DNA from: Clostridia bacterium
Lineage (GTDB): Bacteria; Bacillota; Clostridia; Christensenellales; Borkfalkiaceae
Length of the DNA: 35,522 nucleotides
Assembly (NCBI GenBank): GCA_900767495.1
Contig: CAAFZH010000084.1
Coordinates: 1 to 35,522, forward strand
Reading direction: 5' to 3'
Under the pieces are notes generated by a model. That model was not told the origin of the DNA. It did no database searches and was given only the letters and a program-made list of their open reading frames with translations. Shown here piece by piece: positions 16,386 to 23,686 of this stretch (positions are counted from its first letter, which is position 1; each line of letters begins with the position of its first letter). The position numbers and the translations under genes are program-made.

Positions 16386-18064
16386 TGTAATTCCTCTACC
16401 GAGTGAGCGATAAAGGTGATATGGTCGCCAACCCTTTCTAGATTGTTTACGAAGTTTACGAACACCGCGGACGACTCGGGCGAACAAGTACCTTCGTTAA
16501 GGCGGCGGATATGCCCGTCGATAAGCGATTTACGCATAGAATCGACCGTGTTTTCTATTACTTCGAGCATATCGAAACGCGACTTGTCCATATTCTCGAA
16601 AATATCTATCGCAAGACGATACATTTCGTCTAATTTACCGTACATTACGCGTATTTCTTTAAGCACCGAATCGGAAAAAGTAAGTCCTTTTTCCACAACC
16701 GAACGCGTGTATTTTACTACGTTATCCGAAATTTCGGATATACGCAACATATCGCCTATGGCGTGGTACAAAATAGAAATTCTTTGATCGTCGTGTACGG
16801 AAACGTTTTCGCCCGAAACTTTTATAAGATAATCGGTTATCTGTTTGGATATCACGGCAATATCTTCGTTTTCGGCGTTTATATCCTCGGCTACCGACGT
16901 ATCGCGCGACATAAACGCGTCGAAAGATTTTTTAAGCACGTCCATACACTCGTTGCCCATAGAAACCGTTTCTTTTATGAGTTGCGCAATCGCGACGGTG
17001 GGCGTGGACAACATACGCTCGTCCATATAGGTAATTCGTATTGCCTCTTTCTTCTTTTTGTCCTTTATTATAAATTCCGTTACTTTCACTATTACCGAGG
17101 TAAGCGGTAAAAAGATTAAAGTACAAATAGAGTTGAACGCGAGATGGAAGAGTGCGAGTTGCATACGACTCGACATCTCGGCGTCGCTGAAATTTATTAT
17201 CTTCGTCCAGAAATCGGACATAAAACCTTTCCATATAGCAAGAATTATCAAAAAGAGTACCGAACCGCAAAAATTGAATAAAAAGTGAATAAGCGCGGCG
17301 CGTTTTGCGTTGGTGGTCGCGCCCATGGAACTTATAAGCGCGGTTACGCAAGTACCTATGTTAGTACCCAGAACTATATATAAAATAGCGTTTCCGCCGC
17401 TGCCGATTTGTATACCGGCGGTAAGCATAGAAAGTAAAATAGCGTTCACCGCCGTACTGGATTGCATTATGGCGGTTATAAGCGCGCCGATAAAAAGTAA
17501 GGCTATCGGCTCTAAAAACGAAGGGTGAATCTCCATACGCAATATTCTTTGGAGAGTTTCGTTTTCTTTAAGCGCGCCCGAGCAGGCGGAAATTATCGTA
17601 AGACCGAAAAATACGAGACCGAAACCCGCGGCGGTAAGACCCCAACTTTTTACTTTGCCGTTTTTGCATATCATAGAAACGAATATGCCGACGAACGCAA
17701 GCACCATAAAGTATATGCCTATATTCGCCATACCTACGGCAAGAAGAATAGTAGTTACCGTCGTACCGATATTTGCGCCCATTATGATAGCCGTCGCCTG
17801 CGCGAGAGTCATCATACCCGCGTTTACGAAACCTATTACCATAACGGTAGTCGCGCCGCTCGACTGCATTAAAATGGTCGCGCCCGCGCCTATACCGACG
17901 CCCGCAAGTTTGCTTTTCGACGTTTTATCGAAGAGTTTTCTTAACCCCTTGTTTGCCACGCGCTGTAAGTTTTCGGATAAAAGTTTGAATCCGATTAAAA
18001 ACGCGCCGAGCGCGGCAAGCATGTAAAAAACCACCGTGTACGTTTGTGTGAACGTTATATTCAT
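16382..18064 (-). CDS. Na+/phosphate cotransporter with PhoU-like C-terminus
   Basis: The 560-residue protein is a NptA-type Na/Pi cotransporter (PF02690 family). Two inverted repeats of membrane segments carry the hallmark QSSGATT at 67-73 and a second QSSTAV near residue 200, with GANIGTT and GTNIGTC after them. From about residue 350 a soluble PhoU-like helical domain follows, which is common in bacterial members. It probably moves phosphate with sodium at the cytoplasmic membrane. An AAAGGA ribosome binding site precedes the ATG. It overlaps dtd by four bases; the functional link to dtd is unclear. Confidence 0.92.
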   Translation of the reverse strand: MNITFTQTYTVVFYMLAALGAFLIGFKLLSENLQRVANKGLRKLFDKTSKSKLAGVGIGAGATILMQSSGATTVMVIGFVNAGMMTLAQATAIIMGANIGTTVTTILLAVGMANIGIYFMVLAFVGIFVSMICKNGKVKSWGLTAAGFGLVFFGLTIISACSGALKENETLQRILRMEIHPSFLEPIALLFIGALITAIMQSSTAVNAILLSMLTAGIQIGSGGNAILYIVLGTNIGTCVTALISSMGATTNAKRAALIHFLFNFCGSVLFLIILAIWKGFMSDFWTKIINFSDAEMSSRMQLALFHLAFNSICTLIFLPLTSVIVKVTEFIIKDKKKKEAIRITYMDERMLSTPTVAIAQLIKETVSMGNECMDVLKKSFDAFMSRDTSVAEDINAENEDIAVISKQITDYLIKVSGENVSVHDDQRISILYHAIGDMLRISEISDNVVKYTRSVVEKGLTFSDSVLKEIRVMYGKLDEMYRLAIDIFENMDKSRFDMLEVIENTVDSMRKSLIDGHIRRLNEGTCSPESSAVFVNFVNNLERVGDHITFIAHSVEELQ

Positions 18065-18076
18065 TTGTTTTCCTTT

Positions 18077-18177
18077 CCGCGCGTCGTGCGCGGGAACTAT
18101 TCGGCTACCACAGCCTACTGCAAATTAAAAAATTATCCTCGCTTTCCATAATAACATAATTCCCGATAAAAAAGCAA
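18077..18177 (-). promoter_or_regulatory. Promoter and hairpin leader of the phosphate cotransporter gene
   Basis: On the minus strand TTGCTT (18177-18172), an 18-base spacer and TATTAT (18153-18148) form a plausible promoter. The roughly 75-base leader holds two small stems: GGCT/AGCC (18103-18115) and CCGCGC/GCGCGG (18077-18093). The second lies just before the AAAGGA ribosome binding site. No known riboswitch class is recognised. Confidence 0.45.
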
Positions 18178-18186
18178 ACGATAAAA

Positions 18187-18228
18187 CGCCGTCGGCGAAA
18201 ATTTTTGCAAAATTTTTCGCCGACGGCG
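18187..18228 (-). terminator. Intrinsic terminator after the ADP-ribose pyrophosphatase gene
   Basis: A 15-bp stem (18187-18201 with 18214-18228) carries the arms CGCCGTCGGCG and CGCCGACGGCG. On the minus strand TTTTAT follows. It lies 12 bases after the stop at 18241. Confidence 0.85.
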
Positions 18229-18240
18229 GATTTTTTCGGT

Positions 18241-18762
18241 TTAAAGTTTGTTTAAAGCGTACCAACCGAGCGCGATTACGGTTTTGGCGTCGGTTATTTC
18301 GCCGCTTTTTACCATTTCGAGCGCGGTTTTAACGTCTATCCAAAAACAAGACAAGTCCTCGGTATCGTCGAAATGCACTTTACCGTTTTTAAACTCGTCC
18401 GCAAAAAACACGCCTATTACTTCGCTCGTATACGCGGGCGTGGGGTAAAACTCGCCTATTTTTTTTAGGTCAAGCGGTATAAGCCCCGTTTCTTCTTCGA
18501 GTTCGCGTTTTGCCGTATCGTAAAAACTCTCGCCCTCGTCGCGCTTACCCGCCGGTATCTCGATAATTTCTCTGCCGACGGCGTAGCGGAACTGTCTTTC
18601 AAGCAAAACTTTGCCGTCTTTTACGGCAAGCACGCCCGCCCCGCCGCCATGAGTTATTACCTCGCGTTCGGCGATTCTTCCGTCGCCCAGACTCACCTTA
18701 TCGACGCGCAGTTTTACTACTTTTCCGTCGTAAATTTTCTCGGTAGACAAACACTTTTCCAT
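18241..18762 (-). CDS. NUDIX hydrolase, ADP-ribose pyrophosphatase type
   Basis: The 173-residue protein is a NUDIX hydrolase of the ADP-ribose pyrophosphatase group (NudF-like), which splits ADP-ribose to AMP and ribose 5-phosphate. The NUDIX box at residues 72-94 fits GX5EX7REUXEEXGU fully: G72, E78, R86-E87, E90-E91 and G93. The preceding VLLERQFRYAVGREIIEIPAG segment and the downstream FYPTPAYTSEV segment are typical of this subgroup, with the Pro of the latter 15-17 residues after the box. The ATG overlaps the upstream stop (TAATG). It is the last gene of the glycosidase unit. Confidence 0.92.
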   Translation of the reverse strand: MEKCLSTEKIYDGKVVKLRVDKVSLGDGRIAEREVITHGGGAGVLAVKDGKVLLERQFRYAVGREIIEIPAGKRDEGESFYDTAKRELEEETGLIPLDLKKIGEFYPTPAYTSEVIGVFFADEFKNGKVHFDDTEDLSCFWIDVKTALEMVKSGEITDAKTVIALGWYALNKL

Positions 18763-19505
18763 TATAAATCCGCAATCTCCTTTTCAATCGTCTTTAAGTC
18801 GATTTTGGGTCTGCGGATAAACCGCACGGCGTATTTTAAAGCCGTGTAAGCAAGCGTAATGCGCGGATAATCGCTCTCCTTCATGGCTAAGCAGAGTTGG
18901 TCGAGAATAAATACGAGTTCCTCGGCGTCGTCGCCGCCGCGGCGTTTTTGTTCTTCCGTAGCGGCGGCAAGACTTGCCTTTACCGCAGGGAAAGCCTCCT
19001 GCTCGTTATTCTCTTGATCTGCGGGCGTCTGAGGGTGCAAAGCCTCGGTTTCGACCTCTTCCCCGCGTTTTTCGTCGGCGGAAATTATTTTTTCTACGGT
19101 AATTTCGGTTACCGTTTTAAACGGACGCAAAAGTTGCTCGGCAAATTCCATATAACTCTTTTGCATACCCTCGCCCGACGGAAAGTATTTTTCGCAAAAA
19201 GCGATGACGTCCTCTTTACCCGAATCAATTTCCATAAGCAGTAAAAAGCAAAGCGCGAGCAAATCCTCGTCCTTTTGCGGAAGTCTGAATTTGCCTCTGC
19301 CGTCGCCCGCCACGAAACACACGCTTTTAGCCGCCTGATAATCGAAATCCGCGGTAACGTACTCGAAAAGTTCGTATAGTATGCGCGACTGCGCGACTAT
19401 TTTTAAAACCGCGCCTATCTTGCCGTCGGCTAATATATATTTAGAATTGATTAGTTCGTCCATAGCCGAATCGAAATTCTCGATCGACGATTCTCTCGTA
19501 AGCAT
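18762..19505 (-). CDS. Protein of unknown function
   Basis: The 247-residue soluble protein has no domain I recognise. Residues 1-130 look helical and hydrophobic-patterned (LLALCFLLLMEIDSGKEDV). Residues about 145-190 are acidic, Gln- and Glu-rich and low in complexity, and a second helical block (ELVFILDQLCLAMKESD) leads to a basic C-terminus. No signal peptide or membrane span is evident. A GAGG ribosome binding site lies five bases before the ATG, 22 bases after the glycosidase stop. It is probably co-transcribed with the glycosidase and the NUDIX gene. The context does not reveal a function. Confidence 0.75.
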   Translation of the reverse strand: MLTRESSIENFDSAMDELINSKYILADGKIGAVLKIVAQSRILYELFEYVTADFDYQAAKSVCFVAGDGRGKFRLPQKDEDLLALCFLLLMEIDSGKEDVIAFCEKYFPSGEGMQKSYMEFAEQLLRPFKTVTEITVEKIISADEKRGEEVETEALHPQTPADQENNEQEAFPAVKASLAAATEEQKRRGGDDAEELVFILDQLCLAMKESDYPRITLAYTALKYAVRFIRRPKIDLKTIEKEIADL

Positions 19506-19527
19506 AACTACCTCTTAATTTTCGTAA

Positions 19528-20613
19528 TTATTTTTTATCGGCTCTCTCGTTACAACGCTTTATAAGCGCGATTTCCTTCGGATCGTAAGGATGATAATTC
19601 ATTCGGAATAAATCGTGCTGCCACTTTGTAAAATCAAAATCAATATCGGGATTAGATTCGGCTTTTTCCCAAAACGCATTCCAAGGTTCGGTCGTATAAG
19701 TCATTCCGCCGACGAACCCCCAACAATAACTCCCTATTTTATCGTACATTAAAAACGGATAAATCTCCTGAACCGTATTATGATTACACCTATTGAGCCA
19801 TTCCGTTACGATTATAGGGCGATTATAGTGTTTTTTTAACGCAAAAATCCCTTCGACAAACCACTCGTATGGAGAATACGAATGATAAGAAATAAAATCG
19901 GAAAGTTCGTATGCAAGTTTTTCTTCTTCCGTCTTAAACGATCCGTCCTCGTTTACGCCGCGCCATATATCCGCCGCGAGCGGCTGAACGGGGTCTAACG
20001 ATCTTACGAGTGCAAATAAGTCGTTTAACAACCTTATCGACCTTTCGCCTATACCTATACCGGGTTCGTTTTCAACGTTCCACACGAGTATTCTGTCGTC
20101 GTTACGATATTTTTCGACTACCCGTGTTACCATTTCAAAAAACAAATCTCTCGTTTCGGGATATTCGGTGTAGTGTCTGAACCCGTATTCTCTTCCGCAC
20201 TCATCCATCTTCTCATAATCTCGGTTGAAATGATTACGATATATTTTTTGCTCGCCCAACTCTTTTGCGACGAACCGATCCCCGTAGGGCAAATCTTCTT
20301 CATACGCAAGCACCAGCATCACTTTTTGATTGTGTTTTGCGGAAAGCGCGATATAACTTTCCAACGTATCCATAAACTCGTTCGGTTCTTTGTAATACAC
20401 GTCGAAATTCAGCCACAAACGCACGGTGTTAAAACCTATTTCGTTACAAAGCGCTAATTCTCTGTCCGCCGTCTTTAAGTGTTCGTCCCGACCTACCGAC
20501 TGCCACATATCCAAACGATTTATGCAATCGGACGGTAAAAAGTTTGAACCGCGAAGCCACGGCAGAGAGTCGTACCATTCTTTAATTTCCTTTTCTGTCC
20601 ATTTTCTGTTCAT
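19528..20613 (-). CDS. Cytoplasmic GH5-like (cellulase-family) glycoside hydrolase
   Basis: The 361-residue protein has the features of a clan GH-A TIM-barrel hydrolase. The acid/base motif WNVENEP is at 178-184 (E183), and the nucleophile is likely E271 in IIVTEWL. IGFNTVRLWLNFD near residue 60-71 and FISYHSYSPYEW near 240-251 match cellulase-family strands. Similar proteins are often labelled 1,4-beta-xylanase, but the substrate cannot be read from sequence. There is no signal peptide, so it should act on imported oligosaccharides. The ribosome binding site is a GAGG ten bases before the ATG. Codon choice looks more AT-leaning than in neighbouring genes, which may indicate transfer. Confidence 0.85.
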   Translation of the reverse strand: MNRKWTEKEIKEWYDSLPWLRGSNFLPSDCINRLDMWQSVGRDEHLKTADRELALCNEIGFNTVRLWLNFDVYYKEPNEFMDTLESYIALSAKHNQKVMLVLAYEEDLPYGDRFVAKELGEQKIYRNHFNRDYEKMDECGREYGFRHYTEYPETRDLFFEMVTRVVEKYRNDDRILVWNVENEPGIGIGERSIRLLNDLFALVRSLDPVQPLAADIWRGVNEDGSFKTEEEKLAYELSDFISYHSYSPYEWFVEGIFALKKHYNRPIIVTEWLNRCNHNTVQEIYPFLMYDKIGSYCWGFVGGMTYTTEPWNAFWEKAESNPDIDFDFTKWQHDLFRMNYHPYDPKEIALIKRCNERADKK

Positions 20614-20762
20614 TTTTTATAATCCTCGATATATAATCTGAAATTTTTTCCACAGTAGCCGCCGTCTTTTGCGGGTTTAAGTCCGTAGTCTATCGTTGAT
20701 GCAGATACGACCCGACCTCTTGCGGCTCTTTCGACAATTTGCCTACCCGTAGCCGCGCTTTT
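20614..20762 (-). promoter_or_regulatory. Structured leader before the glycosidase gene
   Basis: About 149 bases separate the predicted transcription start (near 20762) from the ATG. On the minus strand GCGGCT occurs at 20756-20751 and again at 20662-20657, and a single AGCCGC (20727-20722) between them can pair with either copy. Two CGGGT copies (20749-20745, 20714-20710) compete for one ACCCG (20676-20672). A stem GTCgTATC/GATAGAC lies between. I match it to no known riboswitch. The same stretch is also an open frame of 54 codons from 20774 without a start codon, whose TGA overlaps the glycosidase ATG, so a decayed coding remnant is the alternative. Confidence 0.45.
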
Positions 20763-20768
20763 TTGGTA

Positions 20769-20797
20769 ATTATATCACAACTTTTAAATTTAGACAA
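20769..20797 (-). promoter_or_regulatory. Promoter of the glycosidase unit
   Basis: On the minus strand TTGTCT (20797-20792), a 17-base spacer and TATAAT (20774-20769) form a good promoter. It is divergent from the HPr-like promoter about 20 bases away. Confidence 0.75.
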
Positions 20798-20815
20798 TAA
20801 CTTTGAATAAATCTA

Positions 20816-20844
20816 TTGATTTTTTTTATCAAATTATGTATAAT
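20816..20844 (+). promoter_or_regulatory. Promoter of the HPr-like gene
   Basis: TTGATT (20816-20821), a 17-base spacer and TATAAT (20839-20844) precede a roughly 30-base leader. An AAAGGAGG ribosome binding site sits at 20861-20868. Confidence 0.88.
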
Positions 20845-20879
20845 GTATACAGCCGAATATAAAGGAGGAAACATTTATA

Positions 20880-21107
20880 ATGAAATCGGTACAAATATCG
20901 CTTCAAATGGCCAGTCAGGTAAAAACTTTCGTGTCGATAGTGCAAAAATATTCTTACGAAATAGATCTTCGCTCCGACAGATACGTAGTAGACGCCAAAT
21001 CCATTCTCGGTATTTTCAGTCTTGACTTATCGCGCCCGTTGACGGTTGAAATTCATTCCGCCGACTGCGACGATTTGCTTAACGAACTCAAGCAGTTCGC
21101 GAAATAA
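20880..21107 (+). CDS. HPr-like protein without catalytic His (Crh-like)
   Basis: The 75-residue protein aligns without gaps to HPr of the phosphotransferase system over most of its length, with an offset of five residues to Bacillus HPr. The regulatory Ser46 is kept as S41 in DAKSILGIFSLDLS. The phosphorylatable His15 is replaced by M10 and Arg17 by S12. It therefore cannot carry sugar-transport phosphate. Bacillus Crh shows the same pattern (no His15, Ser46 kept) and serves as a catabolite-repression cofactor of CcpA. Whether this protein does so is inference. Similar His-less HPr paralogues are common in Clostridia. A strong promoter and AAAGGAGG site drive it. Confidence 0.88.
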   Translation: MKSVQISLQMASQVKTFVSIVQKYSYEIDLRSDRYVVDAKSILGIFSLDLSRPLTVEIHSADCDDLLNELKQFAK

Positions 21108-21115
21108 TCGACAGG

Positions 21116-21159
21116 CAAAACTCATACGCGCCTTGCCACGTGGCGAGGTGCGCGTTTTG
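21116..21159 (+). terminator. Hairpin between the HPr-like and DUF4364 genes
   Basis: ACGCGCCTTGCCAC (21126-21139) pairs with GTGGCGAGGTGCGCGT (21140-21155) with a small bulge. Outer CAAAAC/GTTTTG arms extend the stem. Only four T residues follow, so it may be a partial terminator or an mRNA-processing hairpin rather than a full stop. Confidence 0.5.
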
Positions 21160-21188
21160 TCGCATAAAAATTACGGAGGAAGCGTACA

Positions 21189-21716
21189 ATGCAGGTCAGA
21201 GGCGACGCGCTGGTAAACAAGTTAATATTGTTGTTCGTCTTTGACAAGATGGAAGCACCGCTTTCGGAGAACACCGTTCTGGATATGTGTTGCAGCGCGA
21301 ACAATTGGATATCCTATATGGATTGCAAACCGTTGCTCGGTACGCTTTTGGACCATTCGTTTATTTACAACACATCTCCTCAGGGTGCAAATCCGCTTTA
21401 CAGCATTACGCCCGACGGCAGAGTTTGTCTTGCCGATTTTTACGTGCAGATTCCTTCTTCGCTCCGCGAAGAAATTTCTACTTTCGTAAAAAACAACCGC
21501 ACGCGCTATCGCAAAAGTCAGCAATGCGCCGCGGACTATTTTATGAACAAGGACGGCACTTATACCGTCTATTTAAAAATTTTAGAGCCGAACCAACCTA
21601 TTTTCGAGTTGAAATTAGTCGTTCCTAACAGGCAGACGGCTAAAAACATCTACAAAAAATGGGAAGAAAAGGCGGCTAACGTCTACGCGACGGTTTACGA
21701 CTGTTTAGTAGATTAA
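21189..21716 (+). CDS. DUF4364 family protein
   Basis: The 175-residue protein matches the Firmicutes DUF4364 family. The N-terminal two thirds look like a winged helix: LVNKLILLFVFDKMEAPLSE, then NPLYSITPDGRVCLADF, which is the typical wing region with the sequence YSITPDGR. The C-terminal part is a mixed alpha/beta region (YTVYLKILEPNQPIFELKL). A transcription-regulator role is suggested by the fold but not shown. A GGAGG site lies before the ATG. It sits between the HPr-like and TSCPD genes on the same strand. Confidence 0.85.
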   Translation: MQVRGDALVNKLILLFVFDKMEAPLSENTVLDMCCSANNWISYMDCKPLLGTLLDHSFIYNTSPQGANPLYSITPDGRVCLADFYVQIPSSLREEISTFVKNNRTRYRKSQQCAADYFMNKDGTYTVYLKILEPNQPIFELKLVVPNRQTAKNIYKKWEEKAANVYATVYDCLVD

Positions 21717-21731
21717 AGGAGTGTAATACTT

Positions 21732-21992
21732 ATGCAAACTTATTTGACGAAAGGTACTTGCAGCAGGCAGATTCTTTTCGACGTAAACGAAAACGACGAG
21801 GTAATAAACGTAAAGTTTATAGGCGGTTGCAGCGGTAACCTTCAGGGTATATCGAGGCTCGTTCAGGGTAAAAAAGTAGACGAGGTTATCGAACTTTTAT
21901 CGGGTATAAAGTGTCGCAGCAACACTTCCTGCCCCGACCAACTCGCCACCGCGCTTAAAGAATATAAGGAAAAAACCGCGGAAAAACAATAA
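21732..21992 (+). CDS. TSCPD domain protein (TIGR03905 type)
   Basis: The 86-residue protein carries the eponymous motif in RSNTSCPDQLATALKEY and four conserved cysteines (GTCSRQI, GGCSGN, IKCRS, TSCPD). The TSCPD module also occurs at the C-terminus of some vitamin B12-dependent ribonucleotide reductases, where the cysteines may bind metal or act in redox. Stand-alone members have no proven function. An AAAGGAG site lies before the ATG, 15 bases after the DUF4364 gene, so the two are co-transcribed. A terminator follows. Confidence 0.9.
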   Translation: MQTYLTKGTCSRQILFDVNENDEVINVKFIGGCSGNLQGISRLVQGKKVDEVIELLSGIKCRSNTSCPDQLATALKEYKEKTAEKQ

Positions 21993-21995
21993 CGC

Positions 21996-22031
21996 AAACG
22001 GGTTGTCGCACGGCAACCCGTTTTCTTATAG
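21996..22031 (+). terminator. Terminator after TSCPD with a candidate tcdA promoter inside
   Basis: AAACGGGTTG (21996-22005) pairs with CAACCCGTTT (22014-22023) and is followed by TTTTCTTAT. The same bases hold TTGTCG (22003-22008), a 17-base spacer and TTATAG (22026-22031), a moderate promoter whose -10 ends six bases before the tcdA ATG. Confidence 0.75.
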
Positions 22032-22037
22032 AAAATT

Positions 22038-22757
22038 ATGGTAGAAGAAAACTTTGTAAGAACGGCTATGCTTATAGGCGAGGAGTCGGTTAAAAAACTT
22101 AATAATTCTTCCGTCTGCGTGTTCGGCGTCGGCGGCGTAGGCGGATATTGCGCGGAGGCTCTTGCGCGTTCGGGAGTGGGCAAAATAACCGTTGTCGATA
22201 ACGATAAAATTGCGGTAAGCAATATTAACCGTCAGATTATAGCGACTTTTTCCACCGTGGGCGAACTTAAAGTCGACGCGGTTAAAAAACGCCTGCTGGA
22301 TATAAACCCGAAAATCAAGGTAACCTCCCTGCCCGACTTTTTCGGCACGGAAACCGCCGATAAATACGATTTTTCTTCGTTCGATTACGTAGTTGACGCC
22401 ATAGACACGGTAAGCGCGAAACTTTTGTTAGCCGAAAAATGCAACGCCGCGGGCGTAAAACTTATTTCCGCCATGGGCGCGGGCAACAAACTCGACCCCA
22501 CCGCTTTTAAAGTTGCCGATATAAGCAAAACGAGCGTCTGCCCCTTAGCAAAAGTTATGCGGCGGGAACTGAAAAAACGCGGAATATCTCACTTAAAAGT
22601 AGTGTATTCCGAAGAACAGCCCGCCACGCCGATTGCGGAACTTAATTCCGAAAAGAATACCGTGCGCAGACAAACGCCTTCGAGCATATCGTTCGTGCCG
22701 CCCGTCGTAGGTATGATAATCGCATCCGAAGTGATAAAGGATTTAATAAAGTTATGA
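22038..22757 (+). CDS. tcdA: tRNA threonylcarbamoyladenosine dehydratase TcdA
   Basis: TcdA is an E1-like enzyme that uses ATP to cyclise the t6A modification at position 37 of ANN-decoding tRNAs. The 239-residue protein has the nucleotide loop GVGGVGGYCAEALARSGVGK from residue 30, then VSNINRQI and a CPLAKVMRREL segment. The C-terminal PPVVGMIIASEVIKDLI matches ThiF/MoeB-family ends. The start fits the family; there is no ribosome binding site and the only promoter candidate lies six bases upstream. Its 3' end overlaps the WYL regulator by four bases. Confidence 0.93.
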   Translation: MVEENFVRTAMLIGEESVKKLNNSSVCVFGVGGVGGYCAEALARSGVGKITVVDNDKIAVSNINRQIIATFSTVGELKVDAVKKRLLDINPKIKVTSLPDFFGTETADKYDFSSFDYVVDAIDTVSAKLLLAEKCNAAGVKLISAMGAGNKLDPTAFKVADISKTSVCPLAKVMRRELKKRGISHLKVVYSEEQPATPIAELNSEKNTVRRQTPSSISFVPPVVGMIIASEVIKDLIKL

Positions 22758-23686
22758 AATACGAAATGATGCTGCGAATACTGTTTTATCTTCTGGCGCG
22801 CGGGAAAACTTCCGGCAGCGCGCTTGCCTCGCGGTTCGGCATATCTCAAAGGAGCGTCATGCGCTACGTGGACGAAATCTCGCTTGCCGGTATACCCATT
22901 ATTTCCGACCCCGGCAGGAACGGCGGATACTACATAGCCGAATCTTACAAGATAACCGACGGGTTTATGACCAAGGACGAATTCGACGCTATTTTAACCG
23001 CGGCAAACGCCTGCAACGAGCGTTTAGGCGATAAAAATTTAACCACGGCGATAGACAAGTTAAAATCGGTTTACCGCCCGAACAGCGCGAACGTAGACCT
23101 AAAAGCAGGTAACTTTTTGATAGATTTTTCAAATTGGAACGGGTCGGATAACGCCAAGGAAATTATTTCCGTAATGGAAAACGCCATTGAAAAAGAGCGC
23201 ACCGTAAGCGTTAAATACGTAGACAGAAACGGAAAACCGAGCGTGAGAGAAATAGAGCCGCACGTGATAGTGATGAAACAAGGGCTTTGGTACGTGTACG
23301 CGTTTTGCCGCACGAGAAACGAATTCCGCACGTTTAAAATTTCACGCATTACCTACGCGCACGAAACCGAAAACCCATTCAAAAAACGCGAGTTCGACCC
23401 TACCGCTTTGACAACGCTCAACCATATAGACGACGGCGAAACGGTTTTCGTCGATATGGAAATAGAAAAAAACGCCGTAACCGAAGTAGAGGAATGGTTA
23501 GGCGTTGAAAGCGTTTATATGAATTCGCAAGGAAGGTTCGCGGCGTCTTGCAAACTGCCGCTCGACAGTTGGCTCGTGTCTAAAATAACCTCCTTCGGCG
23601 GAAGAGTACGGGTAACCGCGCCCGAGGAACTGAAAACCGCGATCGCAAAGCACGCGCGCGAAATTTTGGCGCAATACGAAAATTAG
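22754..23686 (+). CDS. WYL-domain transcriptional regulator
   Basis: The 310-residue protein has an N-terminal winged HTH of the HTH_11 type (LASRFGISQRSVMRYVDEIS) and then the WYL module (about residues 140-215, with QGLWYVYAFCRTRNEFRTFK). A C-terminal WCX region follows. Such proteins sense nucleic acid-derived or other small ligands and regulate DNA repair, defence or metabolic genes. The ligand here is unknown. It overlaps tcdA by four bases and so is co-transcribed with it. Its stop overlaps the convergent MFS gene by four bases, leaving no room for a terminator between them. Confidence 0.9.
   Translation: MKYEMMLRILFYLLARGKTSGSALASRFGISQRSVMRYVDEISLAGIPIISDPGRNGGYYIAESYKITDGFMTKDEFDAILTAANACNERLGDKNLTTAIDKLKSVYRPNSANVDLKAGNFLIDFSNWNGSDNAKEIISVMENAIEKERTVSVKYVDRNGKPSVREIEPHVIVMKQGLWYVYAFCRTRNEFRTFKISRITYAHETENPFKKREFDPTALTTLNHIDDGETVFVDMEIEKNAVTEVEEWLGVESVYMNSQGRFAASCKLPLDSWLVSKITSFGGRVRVTAPEELKTAIAKHAREILAQYEN

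Noticed and set aside
16386..16487. Upstream in-frame ATG for dtd
   Set aside because: The extension is antisense-like basic sequence inside the cotransporter gene; the ATG at 16385 has a ribosome binding site and the family N-terminus.
20641..20762. Cyclic-di-GMP (GEMM) riboswitch or a tRNA before the glycosidase
   Set aside because: GGCAAA and GAAAG pieces and a T-arm-like GGGTTTAAGTCC occur, but the receptor and core order of GEMM and the cloverleaf of a tRNA are absent.
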